The notes under the pieces are model-generated. The model did not search any database and had not been told where the DNA came from. It saw only the letters and a program-made list of their open reading frames with translations. A stretch of DNA of 64,000 nucleotides from UBA2377 sp964525935 (GTDB taxonomy: Bacteria > Verrucomicrobiota > Verrucomicrobiia > Opitutales > Opitutaceae): contig CAZGJZ010000005.1 of the NCBI GenBank assembly GCA_964525935.1, positions 1-64,000 on the forward strand, read 5' to 3'. This document shows positions 25,580 through 32,796 of this stretch, piece by piece; position 1 is the stretch's first letter, and each line of letters opens with the position of its first letter. The position numbers and the translations under genes are program-made.

Positions 25580-26731
25580 ATGCGCCTTCATTCCCGCCTC
25601 CTCGCCGCGTTCGCGGCCGTTTGCCTCGCCACCGCGTCCGCCCTCTCGGCCCACGAGATCGCCGCGCCGAAGAAATCCCCGGCCCACCCGCGCATGGAAG
25701 TCGTCTTCGTCCTCGATACCACTGGCTCGATGAGCGGCATGATCGCCGGCGCGAAACAAAAAATCTGGGCCATCGCCAACAAGCTTAAGTCCGCCCAACC
25801 CACCCCCGAGATCAGCTTCGGCCTCGTCGGCTACCGCGACCGCGGCGACGCCTACATCGCCAAGGTCTACGGCCTGACCACCAATCTCGATGACGTTTAC
25901 ACCAACCTCTACGCCTTCGAGGCCCAGGGCGGCGGCGACGAACCCGAGTCCGTCAACGAAGCACTCCACCGCGCCGTGCGCGATCTTCAGTGGAGCACCG
26001 ACCCGCAGGTGCTCCGCGTCATCTTTCTCGTCGGCGATGCCCGTCCGCACATGGACTATCGGGACGACGTGAGCTACGCCGACACCTGCAAGCTCGCCAA
26101 CACGAAGGGCATTTTGATCAACACGCTGCAATGCGGCCGCCTCCGCGGCACCGAGGCCGCGTGGCGCGAGATCGCCGCGCTCACCAACGGCACCTACGCC
26201 GCCATCCTGCAGGACGGCGGCTCCATCAAGATCGACACGCCCTACGACCAGGAAATCTCCCGCATCAACCTCCAGCTTGATGCCACCATCATCCTCTACG
26301 GCTCAAAGGCCGAGCAGGCCAACGCCGCGAAAAACAAATCCGTCCTCGCCAGCCTGTCCTCCGAAGCCATGGCCGACCGTTCCTCTTACTTCGGCAAAAG
26401 CGAATCCGGCTCCGTCATCGCCGGCCGCGGCGACCTCGTTGTCGAGGTGATGAACGGCCGCGAAAGCCTCGATAAACTCGACGAGAAGAAACTCGATCCA
26501 ACGCTCCAGGCGATGGCCCCCGCCGCGCGGAATGAGTTGATCACCCAAAAAGTCGAGGAACGCCGCCAGTTGCAGGCCCAGCTCAACGAACTCGTCGCCA
26601 AGCGCGACGCTGCCGTCGCCGAAAAACTCAAGAGCCTCGAAGGCAAGGATGGCGTCCTCGAGCTCAGCGCCTTCGAGGTGCTGGAGAGTCAGGCCAAGGA
26701 AAAAGGCTACCACTTCGAGGAAAAGAAATAG
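25580..26731 (+). CDS. Secreted von Willebrand factor A domain protein
   Basis: A 383-residue protein with a signal peptide (MRLHSRLLAAFAAVCLATAS, cleavage near SALSAHE). Residues about 40-240 are a VWA domain with an intact MIDAS: DTTGSMSG (D46, S50, S52), with GYRDRGD and a later GDARPH region. The C-terminal 100 residues are charged and helical with coiled-coil character (KVEERRQLQAQLNELVAKRD). It probably works in the periplasm as a metal-dependent adhesion or assembly protein. Following genes are on the same strand after 44 bp, but a functional link to the sigma-factor group is not shown. Confidence 0.82.
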   Translation: MRLHSRLLAAFAAVCLATASALSAHEIAAPKKSPAHPRMEVVFVLDTTGSMSGMIAGAKQKIWAIANKLKSAQPTPEISFGLVGYRDRGDAYIAKVYGLTTNLDDVYTNLYAFEAQGGGDEPESVNEALHRAVRDLQWSTDPQVLRVIFLVGDARPHMDYRDDVSYADTCKLANTKGILINTLQCGRLRGTEAAWREIAALTNGTYAAILQDGGSIKIDTPYDQEISRINLQLDATIILYGSKAEQANAAKNKSVLASLSSEAMADRSSYFGKSESGSVIAGRGDLVVEVMNGRESLDKLDEKKLDPTLQAMAPAARNELITQKVEERRQLQAQLNELVAKRDAAVAEKLKSLEGKDGVLELSAFEVLESQAKEKGYHFEEKK

Positions 26732-26775
26732 CCTGCCGCCGAAGGATTTCCCTCCAGCGGACGTATCAGGGGTGT

Positions 26776-27417
26776 ATGCAACTTCCCCGCTTCCTCCGCT
26801 CCGTCCTGTTCCTCCTCGCTACACTGCTCGCCTTCCCGGGCAGTGTTTCCGCGGCCTCCACCCAACCCACGCCCGCGCCGGCCGAGCCGGTGGATCCCAA
26901 CTTCATCACGATCGATTTCAAAGGCGGGCCGCTTTCCAAGCTGATCGCCGAAATCGACGCCATCCGGGGAACATCCTTCACCCTCCTCAACACGACGTCC
27001 GGCCTCGACCCGATGGTGCCACCCTTCGTCGTGCGCCAGGAGCGCGTCGGAACCATTTTGGTCGCGGTCAGCGCGCTCATCCGAGATCAAGGCGTTTACA
27101 TCCATCCCCTCGGTTCCAACCTCGCCGTCCTCAATTTACAGGAAGAGCGCAAGCAAGCCGGCTTTGTCGCTTTCCAGTTGGAGATGCAATTGAACCGCCT
27201 GTCGCTCGATGAAATCATCTCCGCGATCCAGTCCGCCTACTCCTTTGCCGTCCCCGGAGAAAAACCCGACGCGCTGCGCTTCAAATTTCACCCCGGCACC
27301 AAGATTCTGTTCATCTCCGGCCCGCAAAGAAACATCGATTCCATTGTCCGCCAGGTTATTCAAAGCCTGCCCTTCGGCCCGCCAACCCCACCCGCCACGC
27401 CGCCGCCCCAGCAGTGA
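26776..27417 (+). CDS. Secreted protein with secretin/TonB short N-terminal (STN)-like repeats
   Basis: A 213-residue protein with a signal peptide (cleavage near VSAAST) and a Pro-rich linker. ITIDFKGGPLSKLIAEIDAI is like the opening of the STN/secretin N0 fold, and the second half (DEIISAIQSAYSFAVPG, then KILFISGPQRNIDSIVRQVI) is like a secretin N1 domain. No barrel domain follows, and the C-terminus is a Pro-rich tail. It overlaps the ECF sigma gene in a GTGA junction, so it may be the periplasmic sensor of a cell-surface signalling path, or a small secretion-associated protein. Function is not established. Confidence 0.65.
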   Translation: MQLPRFLRSVLFLLATLLAFPGSVSAASTQPTPAPAEPVDPNFITIDFKGGPLSKLIAEIDAIRGTSFTLLNTTSGLDPMVPPFVVRQERVGTILVAVSALIRDQGVYIHPLGSNLAVLNLQEERKQAGFVAFQLEMQLNRLSLDEIISAIQSAYSFAVPGEKPDALRFKFHPGTKILFISGPQRNIDSIVRQVIQSLPFGPPTPPATPPPQQ

Positions 27418-28025
27418 GCCCTGTCGCCCTCGTCACGTTCTCCCCACCCTTGTCCTCCTGCCTGCCAGAAGGAACCAACCCCGCCGCGGACTTGCGCGCT
27501 CTCACTGGCGCGCTGGCCCGCGGCGACGACGTGGCGTGGGCGCGGTTTCACGCGAACTACGGCCCGGCGGTTTTCCGGCAACTGCTGGCGCTCACGCGCG
27601 GCGACCACGATCTGGCCAAGGAAGCGCTGCAACACACCTACCTCCGCGTCGCCAAGCACGTCCGGCCCTGCGAGGCCGAACCGATGTTCCGGGCGTGGCT
27701 CCGCACCGTCGCGCGCACGGCGCTGCTGGATTGCTGGCGGCGGCGACGCACGTTCACGGACCTGTTGTTCCGCCGCCAACAGGAACCACCCGAGCTGGCC
27801 GATCCCGCCGGTGACGACCGCCTGATGGACGAACTCGACCGCGCCCTCGCCCGGCTCGCTGCCGACGATCGCGCGCTCCTCGAGGCCAAATACCTCTCCG
27901 GCCACGACGTGCGGACCCTGGCCGACCGGCTCGCACTCACGCCCAAGGCCATCGAATCCAGACTCACCCGCGCCCGCGAAGGGCTCCGCCGCGAACTGCT
28001 CGCCGCCCTCCAACGCCATGAATAA
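27414..28025 (+). CDS. RNA polymerase sigma factor, ECF/sigma-70 family
   Basis: A 203-residue ECF sigma factor with GTG start inside the previous stop (GTGA). Residues about 30-100 form region 2 (FHANYGPAVFRQLLALTRG, DLAKEALQHTYLRV, and RAWLRTVARTALLDCWRR). Residues about 135-195 form region 4 (LLEAKYLSGHDVRTLADRL, then TPKAIESRLTRAREGLRREL, the helix-turn-helix for -35 recognition). It overlaps the following small membrane protein by 8 bp. The pair looks like sigma plus anti-sigma. Target genes are unknown; the upstream STN-like gene is likely in the same transcript. Confidence 0.88.
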   Translation: MSPVALVTFSPPLSSCLPEGTNPAADLRALTGALARGDDVAWARFHANYGPAVFRQLLALTRGDHDLAKEALQHTYLRVAKHVRPCEAEPMFRAWLRTVARTALLDCWRRRRTFTDLLFRRQQEPPELADPAGDDRLMDELDRALARLAADDRALLEAKYLSGHDVRTLADRLALTPKAIESRLTRAREGLRRELLAALQRHE

Positions 28026-28386
28026 AAAAGAACACCTGCTGGCCGAAACCCTCGGCGACGGTGGCGGCGCGGAATTCGCCCGGCTCGCCGCAGCGCGCAT
28101 TCGCCGGCGGCGCGCCGTCCGTCAAGCCAGCCTCGCCACGCTGGCCGCGGTTTTGATCGTCGTGGGATTTTTCGCCCGGCAGTCGCGCCAAGCGCCGGCT
28201 GCGACAGCAGCCCCGCCGCTCGTCATGACGCCAGCGCGAGCCGCGGCTGCGCCCGCGGTTGAGATCATTTCCGATCAGGAACTGCTCGCGCAGCTCAAGG
28301 ACGAGCGCGTGCTGGTGTTGAAGGGAGACACCGGCATCACCCGTGTCGTCTTTCTCTCGGACCAGCCCAGCGCGCGGCCGTTGTAG
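28018..28386 (+). CDS. Small single-pass membrane protein, putative anti-sigma partner
   Basis: A 122-residue protein whose ATG lies within the sigma gene (8-bp overlap). The N-terminal 35 residues are charged and cytoplasmic, one helix follows (LATLAAVLIVVGFFA), then an Ala/Pro-rich linker and a periplasmic segment ending in a beta-like part (DERVLVLKGDTGITRVVFL). This topology and position fit a minimal anti-sigma or sigma-associated factor, although no HxxxCxxC zinc motif is present. The call rests on context and topology; it could also be an unrelated membrane protein. Confidence 0.6.
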   Translation: MNKKEHLLAETLGDGGGAEFARLAAARIRRRRAVRQASLATLAAVLIVVGFFARQSRQAPAATAAPPLVMTPARAAAAPAVEIISDQELLAQLKDERVLVLKGDTGITRVVFLSDQPSARPL

Positions 28387-28392
28387 CCGGCA

Positions 28393-28854
28393 TCACATCC
28401 TAAACGCCGCCAGCCGCTCGAGGGATTCGGTCCAGCCGCCGCGGTGGTCGTCGCGATCGGCCATCGTTTGAAAGGTCGCGTGATGCAGTGTGAGTCGCGT
28501 TTTGCCTTCGGCCGTTTCAGCCAGCGTCACGGTCACTACATTGCTGAGCAGGCAGCGCAGGCCGTCCTCATCCTCGCGTTCCCACGTGAAGACCAGCCGC
28601 TCCGGCTCGACGATTTCGCGATACTCGCCCCACACCCAGTGGTCGGTGCCTGCCGGCGAGCGCATGCAGAAGCGGTAGCTCCCGCCGACCCGGAAATCCT
28701 GCGTGCACACCGGCAGCGTAAAACCATGCGGACCCCACCAGCGCGCCACGTGCTCCGGTCGAGTCCAAGCCTGGAAAACGAGCTCGCGCGGCGCGGCAAA
28801 TTCCCGCGTGAGCACGAGCACGCGGTCCTCCACTGGTTCGGGTCTGAAATTCAT
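28393..28854 (-). CDS. SRPBCC (AHSA1-like, START-fold) protein
   Basis: A 153-residue protein of the activator-of-Hsp90 / START-like family. LTREFAAPRELVFQAWTRPE and HVARWWGPHGFTLPV are the signature opening, YREIVEPERLVFTWE and the C-terminal GGWTESLERLAA are also characteristic. The fold is a helix-grip with a hydrophobic pocket for lipid-like or aromatic ligands; many such genes accompany ArsR regulators. The ATG at 28854 is supported by the family start. It is the last gene of the leftward ArsR operon, 13 bp after the small membrane protein gene. Confidence 0.85.
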   Translation of the reverse strand: MNFRPEPVEDRVLVLTREFAAPRELVFQAWTRPEHVARWWGPHGFTLPVCTQDFRVGGSYRFCMRSPAGTDHWVWGEYREIVEPERLVFTWEREDEDGLRCLLSNVVTVTLAETAEGKTRLTLHHATFQTMADRDDHRGGWTESLERLAAFRM

Positions 28855-28867
28855 GCGCGGCCGGAGG

Positions 28868-29293
28868 TCAGTTCGTCGCCGCCTGCGGGCGGTGCAGCAC
28901 ACCGCCGAGCAGTGTGAGCGGCAGGCCGGTGATCGCGATGGCGACCGGATACCAGCGCGGCCCAAGATTCAGATTCCAGGTGCCCACGACGCCGAGCGTG
29001 CCGAGCACGAGACCAATGATCCCCAGGATCCACACGTGTTTCATCGGTGCGTGGGGTGCGACGCACGCGGCGACCCAGCCGCCGAGCACGGTGTAAACGC
29101 AGCGGTAGGCCAGCGCCAGGAGGTTGAGGCCCGGCTCCCACATGGGCTGACCCCACGGCGGGTAGACGTTGATCACGTGCAGCAGCTGGTCGGTGCCCAG
29201 CGAAAGCACCACGACCGTGAGGAAGCCCAGAAAAACCGCGGCGATGCTCCGGCCGAGGCGCCGCGGTGGTTGCGAGGTCGTGGAGGCGCTCAT
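28868..29293 (-). CDS. Small polytopic membrane protein in the ArsR/SRPBCC operon
   Basis: A 141-residue protein with four likely helices: IAAVFLGFLTVVVLSLG, a central stretch around LNLLALAYRCVYTVLGGWVA, WILGIIGLVLGTLGVV, and YPVAIAITGLPLTLLGGV. The loop YPPWGQPMWEPG is Pro/Trp-rich. No enzymatic motif is seen. It lies 5 bp after the two-domain SRPBCC gene and 13 bp before another, so it is likely part of the same response. It could be a sensor or transporter-like partner for the ligand bound by the SRPBCC proteins; that is speculative. Confidence 0.7.
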   Translation of the reverse strand: MSASTTSQPPRRLGRSIAAVFLGFLTVVVLSLGTDQLLHVINVYPPWGQPMWEPGLNLLALAYRCVYTVLGGWVAACVAPHAPMKHVWILGIIGLVLGTLGVVGTWNLNLGPRWYPVAIAITGLPLTLLGGVLHRPQAATN

Positions 29294-29298
29294 TGGGT

Positions 29299-30276
29299 TC
29301 AGGACTGGCGCACCACGAGGTAGGCGCCGAGTTGATCCAGCGTGCCGCCCCAACCCTTGTTCATGCTCTCGAGATTGTCGTTGAAAACCTTCCGCTCCGC
29401 CGCGCTCGATTCATACGGCCACCACGTCACGGTGACGGTCGTCTTCCCCGCCTGCTCCGTGAACGTGACCACGGTCAGCATCTGCAACGGCCAGAGATCC
29501 GTCGTGAGCGGATGCCGCGTGAGGCCCGCGTCCTTGTCCGAGAATGAATTGATCCAAGTCAGCTTCGCCGGCGGCACGATTTCGCGATACACCGCCTTGC
29601 CCCACAGCACCGTCCCGTCGGGCAGCGTCATCGTGTAGTGATTCATCCCGCCCGGGCGCAGATCAAACTGCTTCATCGTGACCTTCATGCCCTTCGGCCC
29701 GAACCACTGCTCATAGTGTTCCCGCTCCGTCCACACCTGCCACATCAGATCGCGCGGGGCCTTGAACTCCCGCGCGATGATGAACGGCTTCGATTGCATC
29801 GTCGCGACGTATTCCGACGCGCGCTCCAGCGTCTGCTTGCCGCCTTCGATCGCGCCGTATTCCCGCACAACGATATCGCGCGCCTCCGCACTCGGAAACA
29901 CCAGCCGGCCGGTCAGCCGCGTCTGGTCCACTCCGACCGTTTCGAACGTCCACGTCGCCGTGAAATTGGCCCCGGGCGCGCTGCCATCCTCGCGACCGCC
30001 GCCGTGGGAGAAGGTGATGCGCTCCAGCGGAACGATCTCCTTGAAGATGCTTTTGTTCGGATAATTCGCGCCGTCGGGCCCGTGCATCACGTGCTCCCAG
30101 GCACCGCCGACGCGAAAGTCCATTTTCTTGATCGTCGTGGTGAAGCCGCGCGGGCCCCACCAGTGGGCGACGTGCTTGGGGTCGGTCCACGCCTGCCAGA
30201 CGAGTTCACGCGGTGCGTGCAAAACCCGGGACATGACGATTTCGCGGTCGGAGGTATTATCGGCGGAGGTTTTCAT
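29299..30276 (-). CDS. Tandem-domain SRPBCC (AHSA1-like) fusion protein
   Basis: A 325-residue protein composed of two START-like domains in one chain. Domain 1 (about 10-155) reads VMSRVLHAPRELVWQAWTD and HVAHWWGPRGFTTTI; domain 2 (about 165-320) repeats the pattern with IAREFKAPRDLMWQVWTERE and YEQWFGPKGMKVTM. Family members usually contain only one. The start at 30276 overlaps the stop of the upstream single-domain gene by 4 bp (ATGA). The two copies differ, so they may bind different ligands or form an internal dimer. It probably arose by fusion of adjacent operon members. Confidence 0.87.
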   Translation of the reverse strand: MKTSADNTSDREIVMSRVLHAPRELVWQAWTDPKHVAHWWGPRGFTTTIKKMDFRVGGAWEHVMHGPDGANYPNKSIFKEIVPLERITFSHGGGREDGSAPGANFTATWTFETVGVDQTRLTGRLVFPSAEARDIVVREYGAIEGGKQTLERASEYVATMQSKPFIIAREFKAPRDLMWQVWTEREHYEQWFGPKGMKVTMKQFDLRPGGMNHYTMTLPDGTVLWGKAVYREIVPPAKLTWINSFSDKDAGLTRHPLTTDLWPLQMLTVVTFTEQAGKTTVTVTWWPYESSAAERKVFNDNLESMNKGWGGTLDQLGAYLVVRQS

Positions 30277-30767
30277 TTTGAGGAAAGATCGGCTTTGGCG
30301 TTCGCCGCCAAATGGGCGGCCAGGCGGTCGAAGTTCTGTTCGTTGGCCGGCGCGACGAACGCGCGCACCCGCGCCGCTTCCGCCGGATCGTCGAACCGCA
30401 TTTTCCAAGTGAGCTCAGTGTGATCGACGCGGGCGACCAAGGTCATCACGAGGGTAAAATCGTGTCCCGGCTGGAGGTGGCGCACGACGATGCGCTCCGG
30501 AGCCACGATCTCGGCAAACCGGTGGTCCATCGCGTAAGCCGCGCCGTCCGGTCCGCGCATCGTGAACCGCCAGACGCCACCCGGGCGAAAATCGAATTCC
30601 TGAAATTCGTTTGTGAACCCTTGCGGGCCCCACCACTGCGCGAGCTGGCGTGGGTCGCGGATGGCGGCGAACACGGTTTCCCGGGGCGCGACGAAAATCC
30701 GCGTGGTGACGAGCTCGGCGGCGGTGACGACCGCGGCACCCGGGGCGTTGTGATCGGCGGGGGTCAT
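30273..30767 (-). CDS. SRPBCC (AHSA1-like, START-fold) protein
   Basis: A 164-residue single-domain START-like protein. TRIFVAPRETVFAAIRDPRQ and AQWWGPQGFTNEF are the family opening; FAEIVAPERIVVRH and FVAPANEQNFDRLAAHL form the later strand and C-terminal helix. It overlaps the gene before and the gene after by 4 bp each (ATGA), so translation is coupled throughout this group. Ligand unknown. The ATG at 30767 is preferred over longer forms that would intrude into the preceding gene. Confidence 0.86.
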   Translation of the reverse strand: MTPADHNAPGAAVVTAAELVTTRIFVAPRETVFAAIRDPRQLAQWWGPQGFTNEFQEFDFRPGGVWRFTMRGPDGAAYAMDHRFAEIVAPERIVVRHLQPGHDFTLVMTLVARVDHTELTWKMRFDDPAEAARVRAFVAPANEQNFDRLAAHLAANAKADLSSK

Positions 30768-31249
30768 GCCTTTTTTCGGGAAAGCCTGGTGAGCAGCTCG
30801 GCGAGGCGCTCGAAGCACTGGCTCCAGCCACCGCGGTGGCCATCGCGCGATTCAACCGAATCAAAACCCAACTGCGTAAGGACCACCTTTGTCTTGCCGC
30901 CGAGATCCGAGAACCGGACCGTCAGCACGGTCTCGTGGCCCGGCCCGCCGTCGGGCTCCGTCCAAGTGTGGGTGAAAACCAGCCGCCGGCCGGGGACCAC
31001 TTCGCGGTAAATGCCGTGCAGCCACAATTTCTCCCCCTCCAGCGAGACCATGCAGGCGCGCCATTTGCCGCCGGCGCGCAGCTCGCCTTTCGACACCGGG
31101 ATCGTGAAGCCATGCGGCGCGCTCCACTGCTTCAGGTGCGCCGGCTGCGTCCAGGCCGCAAAGACCAGGGCGCGCGGGGCAGCGAAGATGCGCGTGAGCG
31201 TGAGCCTGGGCTCAGCGGGTTTTTTGCGCGGGGATTTTTTTGCGGCCAT
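30764..31249 (-). CDS. SRPBCC (AHSA1-like, START-fold) protein
   Basis: A 161-residue START-like protein with a basic N-terminal tail (AAKKSPRKKPAE) before the domain, which begins LTRIFAAPRALVFAAWTQP and HLKQWSAPHGFTIPV. The family W-G is partly changed to W-S. VESRDGHRGGWSQCFERLAELL is the conserved C-terminal helix. The ATG at 31249 lies 38 bp inside the ArsR gene, in another frame, so the two are translationally coupled. It is the first effector gene of the ArsR operon; its function is unknown beyond ligand binding. Confidence 0.86.
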   Translation of the reverse strand: MAAKKSPRKKPAEPRLTLTRIFAAPRALVFAAWTQPAHLKQWSAPHGFTIPVSKGELRAGGKWRACMVSLEGEKLWLHGIYREVVPGRRLVFTHTWTEPDGGPGHETVLTVRFSDLGGKTKVVLTQLGFDSVESRDGHRGGWSQCFERLAELLTRLSRKKA

Positions 31250-31598
31250 GGGACTTCGGTTCCTTTTTCGGGTTCTTCGCCTGCAGCTCCTGCAGATACG
31301 CATCGAGGCGATCAAAGCTCTCCTCCCAGTGCTGGCGGTATTGCTCGATCCAGTTCACCGCCTCCTTCAGCGGCGCCGCCTTGATCCGGCATGGGCGCCA
31401 TTGGGCATCGCGCCCGCGCTCGATCAGCCCGCTGCGCTCCAGCACGCCGAGGTGCTTCGAGATCGCCGGCAGGCTCATCGCATGCGGCTCCGCCAGCTCC
31501 GTGACCGACGTCATCCCCTGCGCGAGCCGCGCGAGGATGGCGCGGCGCGTCGGATCAGCGAGCGCGGCGAAGGTGCGGTTGAGGCGGTCGGGCGACAT
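31212..31598 (-). CDS. ArsR/SmtB family transcriptional regulator
   Basis: A 128-residue winged-helix repressor. RTFAALADPTRRAILARLAQG is the family opening, SLPAISKHLGVLERSGLIERG the recognition helix and turn, then the wing RDAQWRPCRIK. The metal-binding ELCVCDL motif is absent, so this is the non-metal subgroup commonly linked to SRPBCC proteins. The ATG at 31598 is used. A perfect TTAACCA-TT-TGGTTAA palindrome lies 14 bp upstream (31613-31628), fitting autorepression of the operon with three single-domain SRPBCC genes, one two-domain fusion and a membrane protein. Confidence 0.9.
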   Translation of the reverse strand: MSPDRLNRTFAALADPTRRAILARLAQGMTSVTELAEPHAMSLPAISKHLGVLERSGLIERGRDAQWRPCRIKAAPLKEAVNWIEQYRQHWEESFDRLDAYLQELQAKNPKKEPKSHGRKKIPAQKTR

Positions 31599-31612
31599 GC
31601 GGGGTTTCTTAG

Positions 31613-31628
31613 TTAACCATTTGGTTAA
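31613..31628. promoter_or_regulatory. Perfect palindrome, probable ArsR operator
   Basis: TTAACCA-TT-TGGTTAA is a perfect 7-2-7 inverted repeat located just upstream of the ArsR start (31598), in an AT-rich pocket of otherwise GC-rich DNA. Sites of this form match those known for ArsR regulators linked to SRPBCC proteins. It is also 92 bp upstream of the plus-strand small gene at 31720, so it could influence both directions. Binding itself is inferred. Confidence 0.7.
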
Positions 31629-31719
31629 ATAGAAACGGCGCGCTGTCAAGCCGGGCCGGCCCGGGCGGGCGTCTGCGGGCTTGACGGCGGGTGCGGTTCC
31701 GCGGCCTGCTGGCGGCATC

Positions 31720-31950
31720 ATGGCCACGCCCACGGACGAAAATTTCAACGACTACAAAAAGGCCGAGGCGAAAGCCCTCGAGATCGTGAAGACGATGAAA
31801 GCCACCAGCGCGAAGAAGGTGGACATCGAGCTCGCGCTGCTCGTCGCGATCTTCGAGCTGCACAAGGGCGCCGTGCCCGCGGATACCGTGGCGCGCATCG
31901 TGCAGGGCCACCTCAAGACCCTGCTGCCTTACTACGGCGGGACGGTGTGA
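31720..31950 (+). CDS. Small conserved-looking protein of unknown function
   Basis: A 76-residue acidic/lysine-rich protein, mostly helical, beginning MATPTDENFNDYKKAEAKA. The composition (Lys, Glu, Asp, few Arg/Pro) is unlike the Arg/Pro/Ala-rich shadow frames of this DNA, which supports real coding. No domain is recognised. It is divergent from the ArsR operon and convergent with the methyltransferase gene 33 bp away. A TTG at 31681 would add 13 Gly/Pro-rich residues and is less likely. The function is unknown. Confidence 0.65.
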   Translation: MATPTDENFNDYKKAEAKALEIVKTMKATSAKKVDIELALLVAIFELHKGAVPADTVARIVQGHLKTLLPYYGGTV

Positions 31951-31983
31951 CTGTGACGCAACGCCGGCCGGCTCGTGCGCGGC

Positions 31984-32604
31984 TCAGGCTTCCTTGTCCG
32001 GCGTGACGTGCGGCGTGCGGCGGCTTTCGTGCCAGCGCTCGCGGCCGGCAAATGCCGGCACGGCATCCGGCGACGGAATATCCTTCAGCAACAGGAAGTG
32101 ACGGGCAAACAGCAGGTCGCTCTCGCCCCACGCCAGGCCAAACGGCGGCCCGGCCACCGGATCGGTCTTCTGGTAATAAAAGTAACCGATGAACGCCCCA
32201 CCGGGCTTGAGCAGCCGCGCCACGGTATCGCGGTAGGTCGGACGCAATTCGGGCCGGATGGCGCAGAGAAACGTGCGCTCGTAAATCACGTCGAAGGACG
32301 CCGGCGCAAAATTGGCGACAAAGAAATCGCCCTCGTAAACATGCCGGGCCTGCGCGGGATCGAGCCGCGCTTTCGTGCGCGCCACCGCCACGGCCGAAAG
32401 ATCCACCGCCGTGACATCGTAGCCCGCTTCGGCGAAGGCCTGGGCCTCGTAGCCGGAACCGCAACCGGGGATGAGCACCTTCCCGCCTTTGGGGTGTTTT
32501 TTGAGGTAAGCCTTCAGCGCAGACGGAACTCCGCCAAAATCCCACGGGGTATCGTTGGATTCATAGCGCTGGTTCCAGAACTGGGCGTTCAAGGCGTCAC
32601 TCAT
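31984..32604 (-). CDS. Thiopurine methyltransferase-family SAM-dependent methyltransferase
   Basis: A 206-residue class I methyltransferase. FWNQRYESNDTPWDFGGVP is the TPMT-family opening (W/R-x-E/D...PWD), VLIPGCGSGYEAQAFAEAG the SAM-binding motif I, VTAVDLSAVAV the acidic second strand, and FDVIYERTFLCAI the later motif that matches YD-x-CA in family members. Such enzymes methylate sulfur, selenium, tellurium or related small thiol compounds. It stands alone between a small plus-strand gene and the end of the uronate operon. Natural substrate unknown. Confidence 0.85.
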   Translation of the reverse strand: MSDALNAQFWNQRYESNDTPWDFGGVPSALKAYLKKHPKGGKVLIPGCGSGYEAQAFAEAGYDVTAVDLSAVAVARTKARLDPAQARHVYEGDFFVANFAPASFDVIYERTFLCAIRPELRPTYRDTVARLLKPGGAFIGYFYYQKTDPVAGPPFGLAWGESDLLFARHFLLLKDIPSPDAVPAFAGRERWHESRRTPHVTPDKEA

Positions 32605-32796
32605 GCTAGCGAATAGAAAGGGAACACAGGCCCGGCTTTGACAAGGTCTCTTCGACAAACCGGTGGGTTATTATCATTCGTTCACAGGCATTACCGGCCG
32701 TCCACTGGCGGTTGGGTGTTTTATCAAATCATTACAGGGTGATAACCCGATGGCTTATGCAGATGGCCGGCCCCACTTCCCCAGGGCCTTTTCTTC

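Noticed and set aside
32605..32796. Small plus-strand frame (32663-32875) and GGGTTAT/ATAACCC dyad
   Set aside because: The frame is mostly intergenic and then antisense to the DUF6807 gene with no start signal. The dyad arms are short and interrupted by three bases, so chance is likely.
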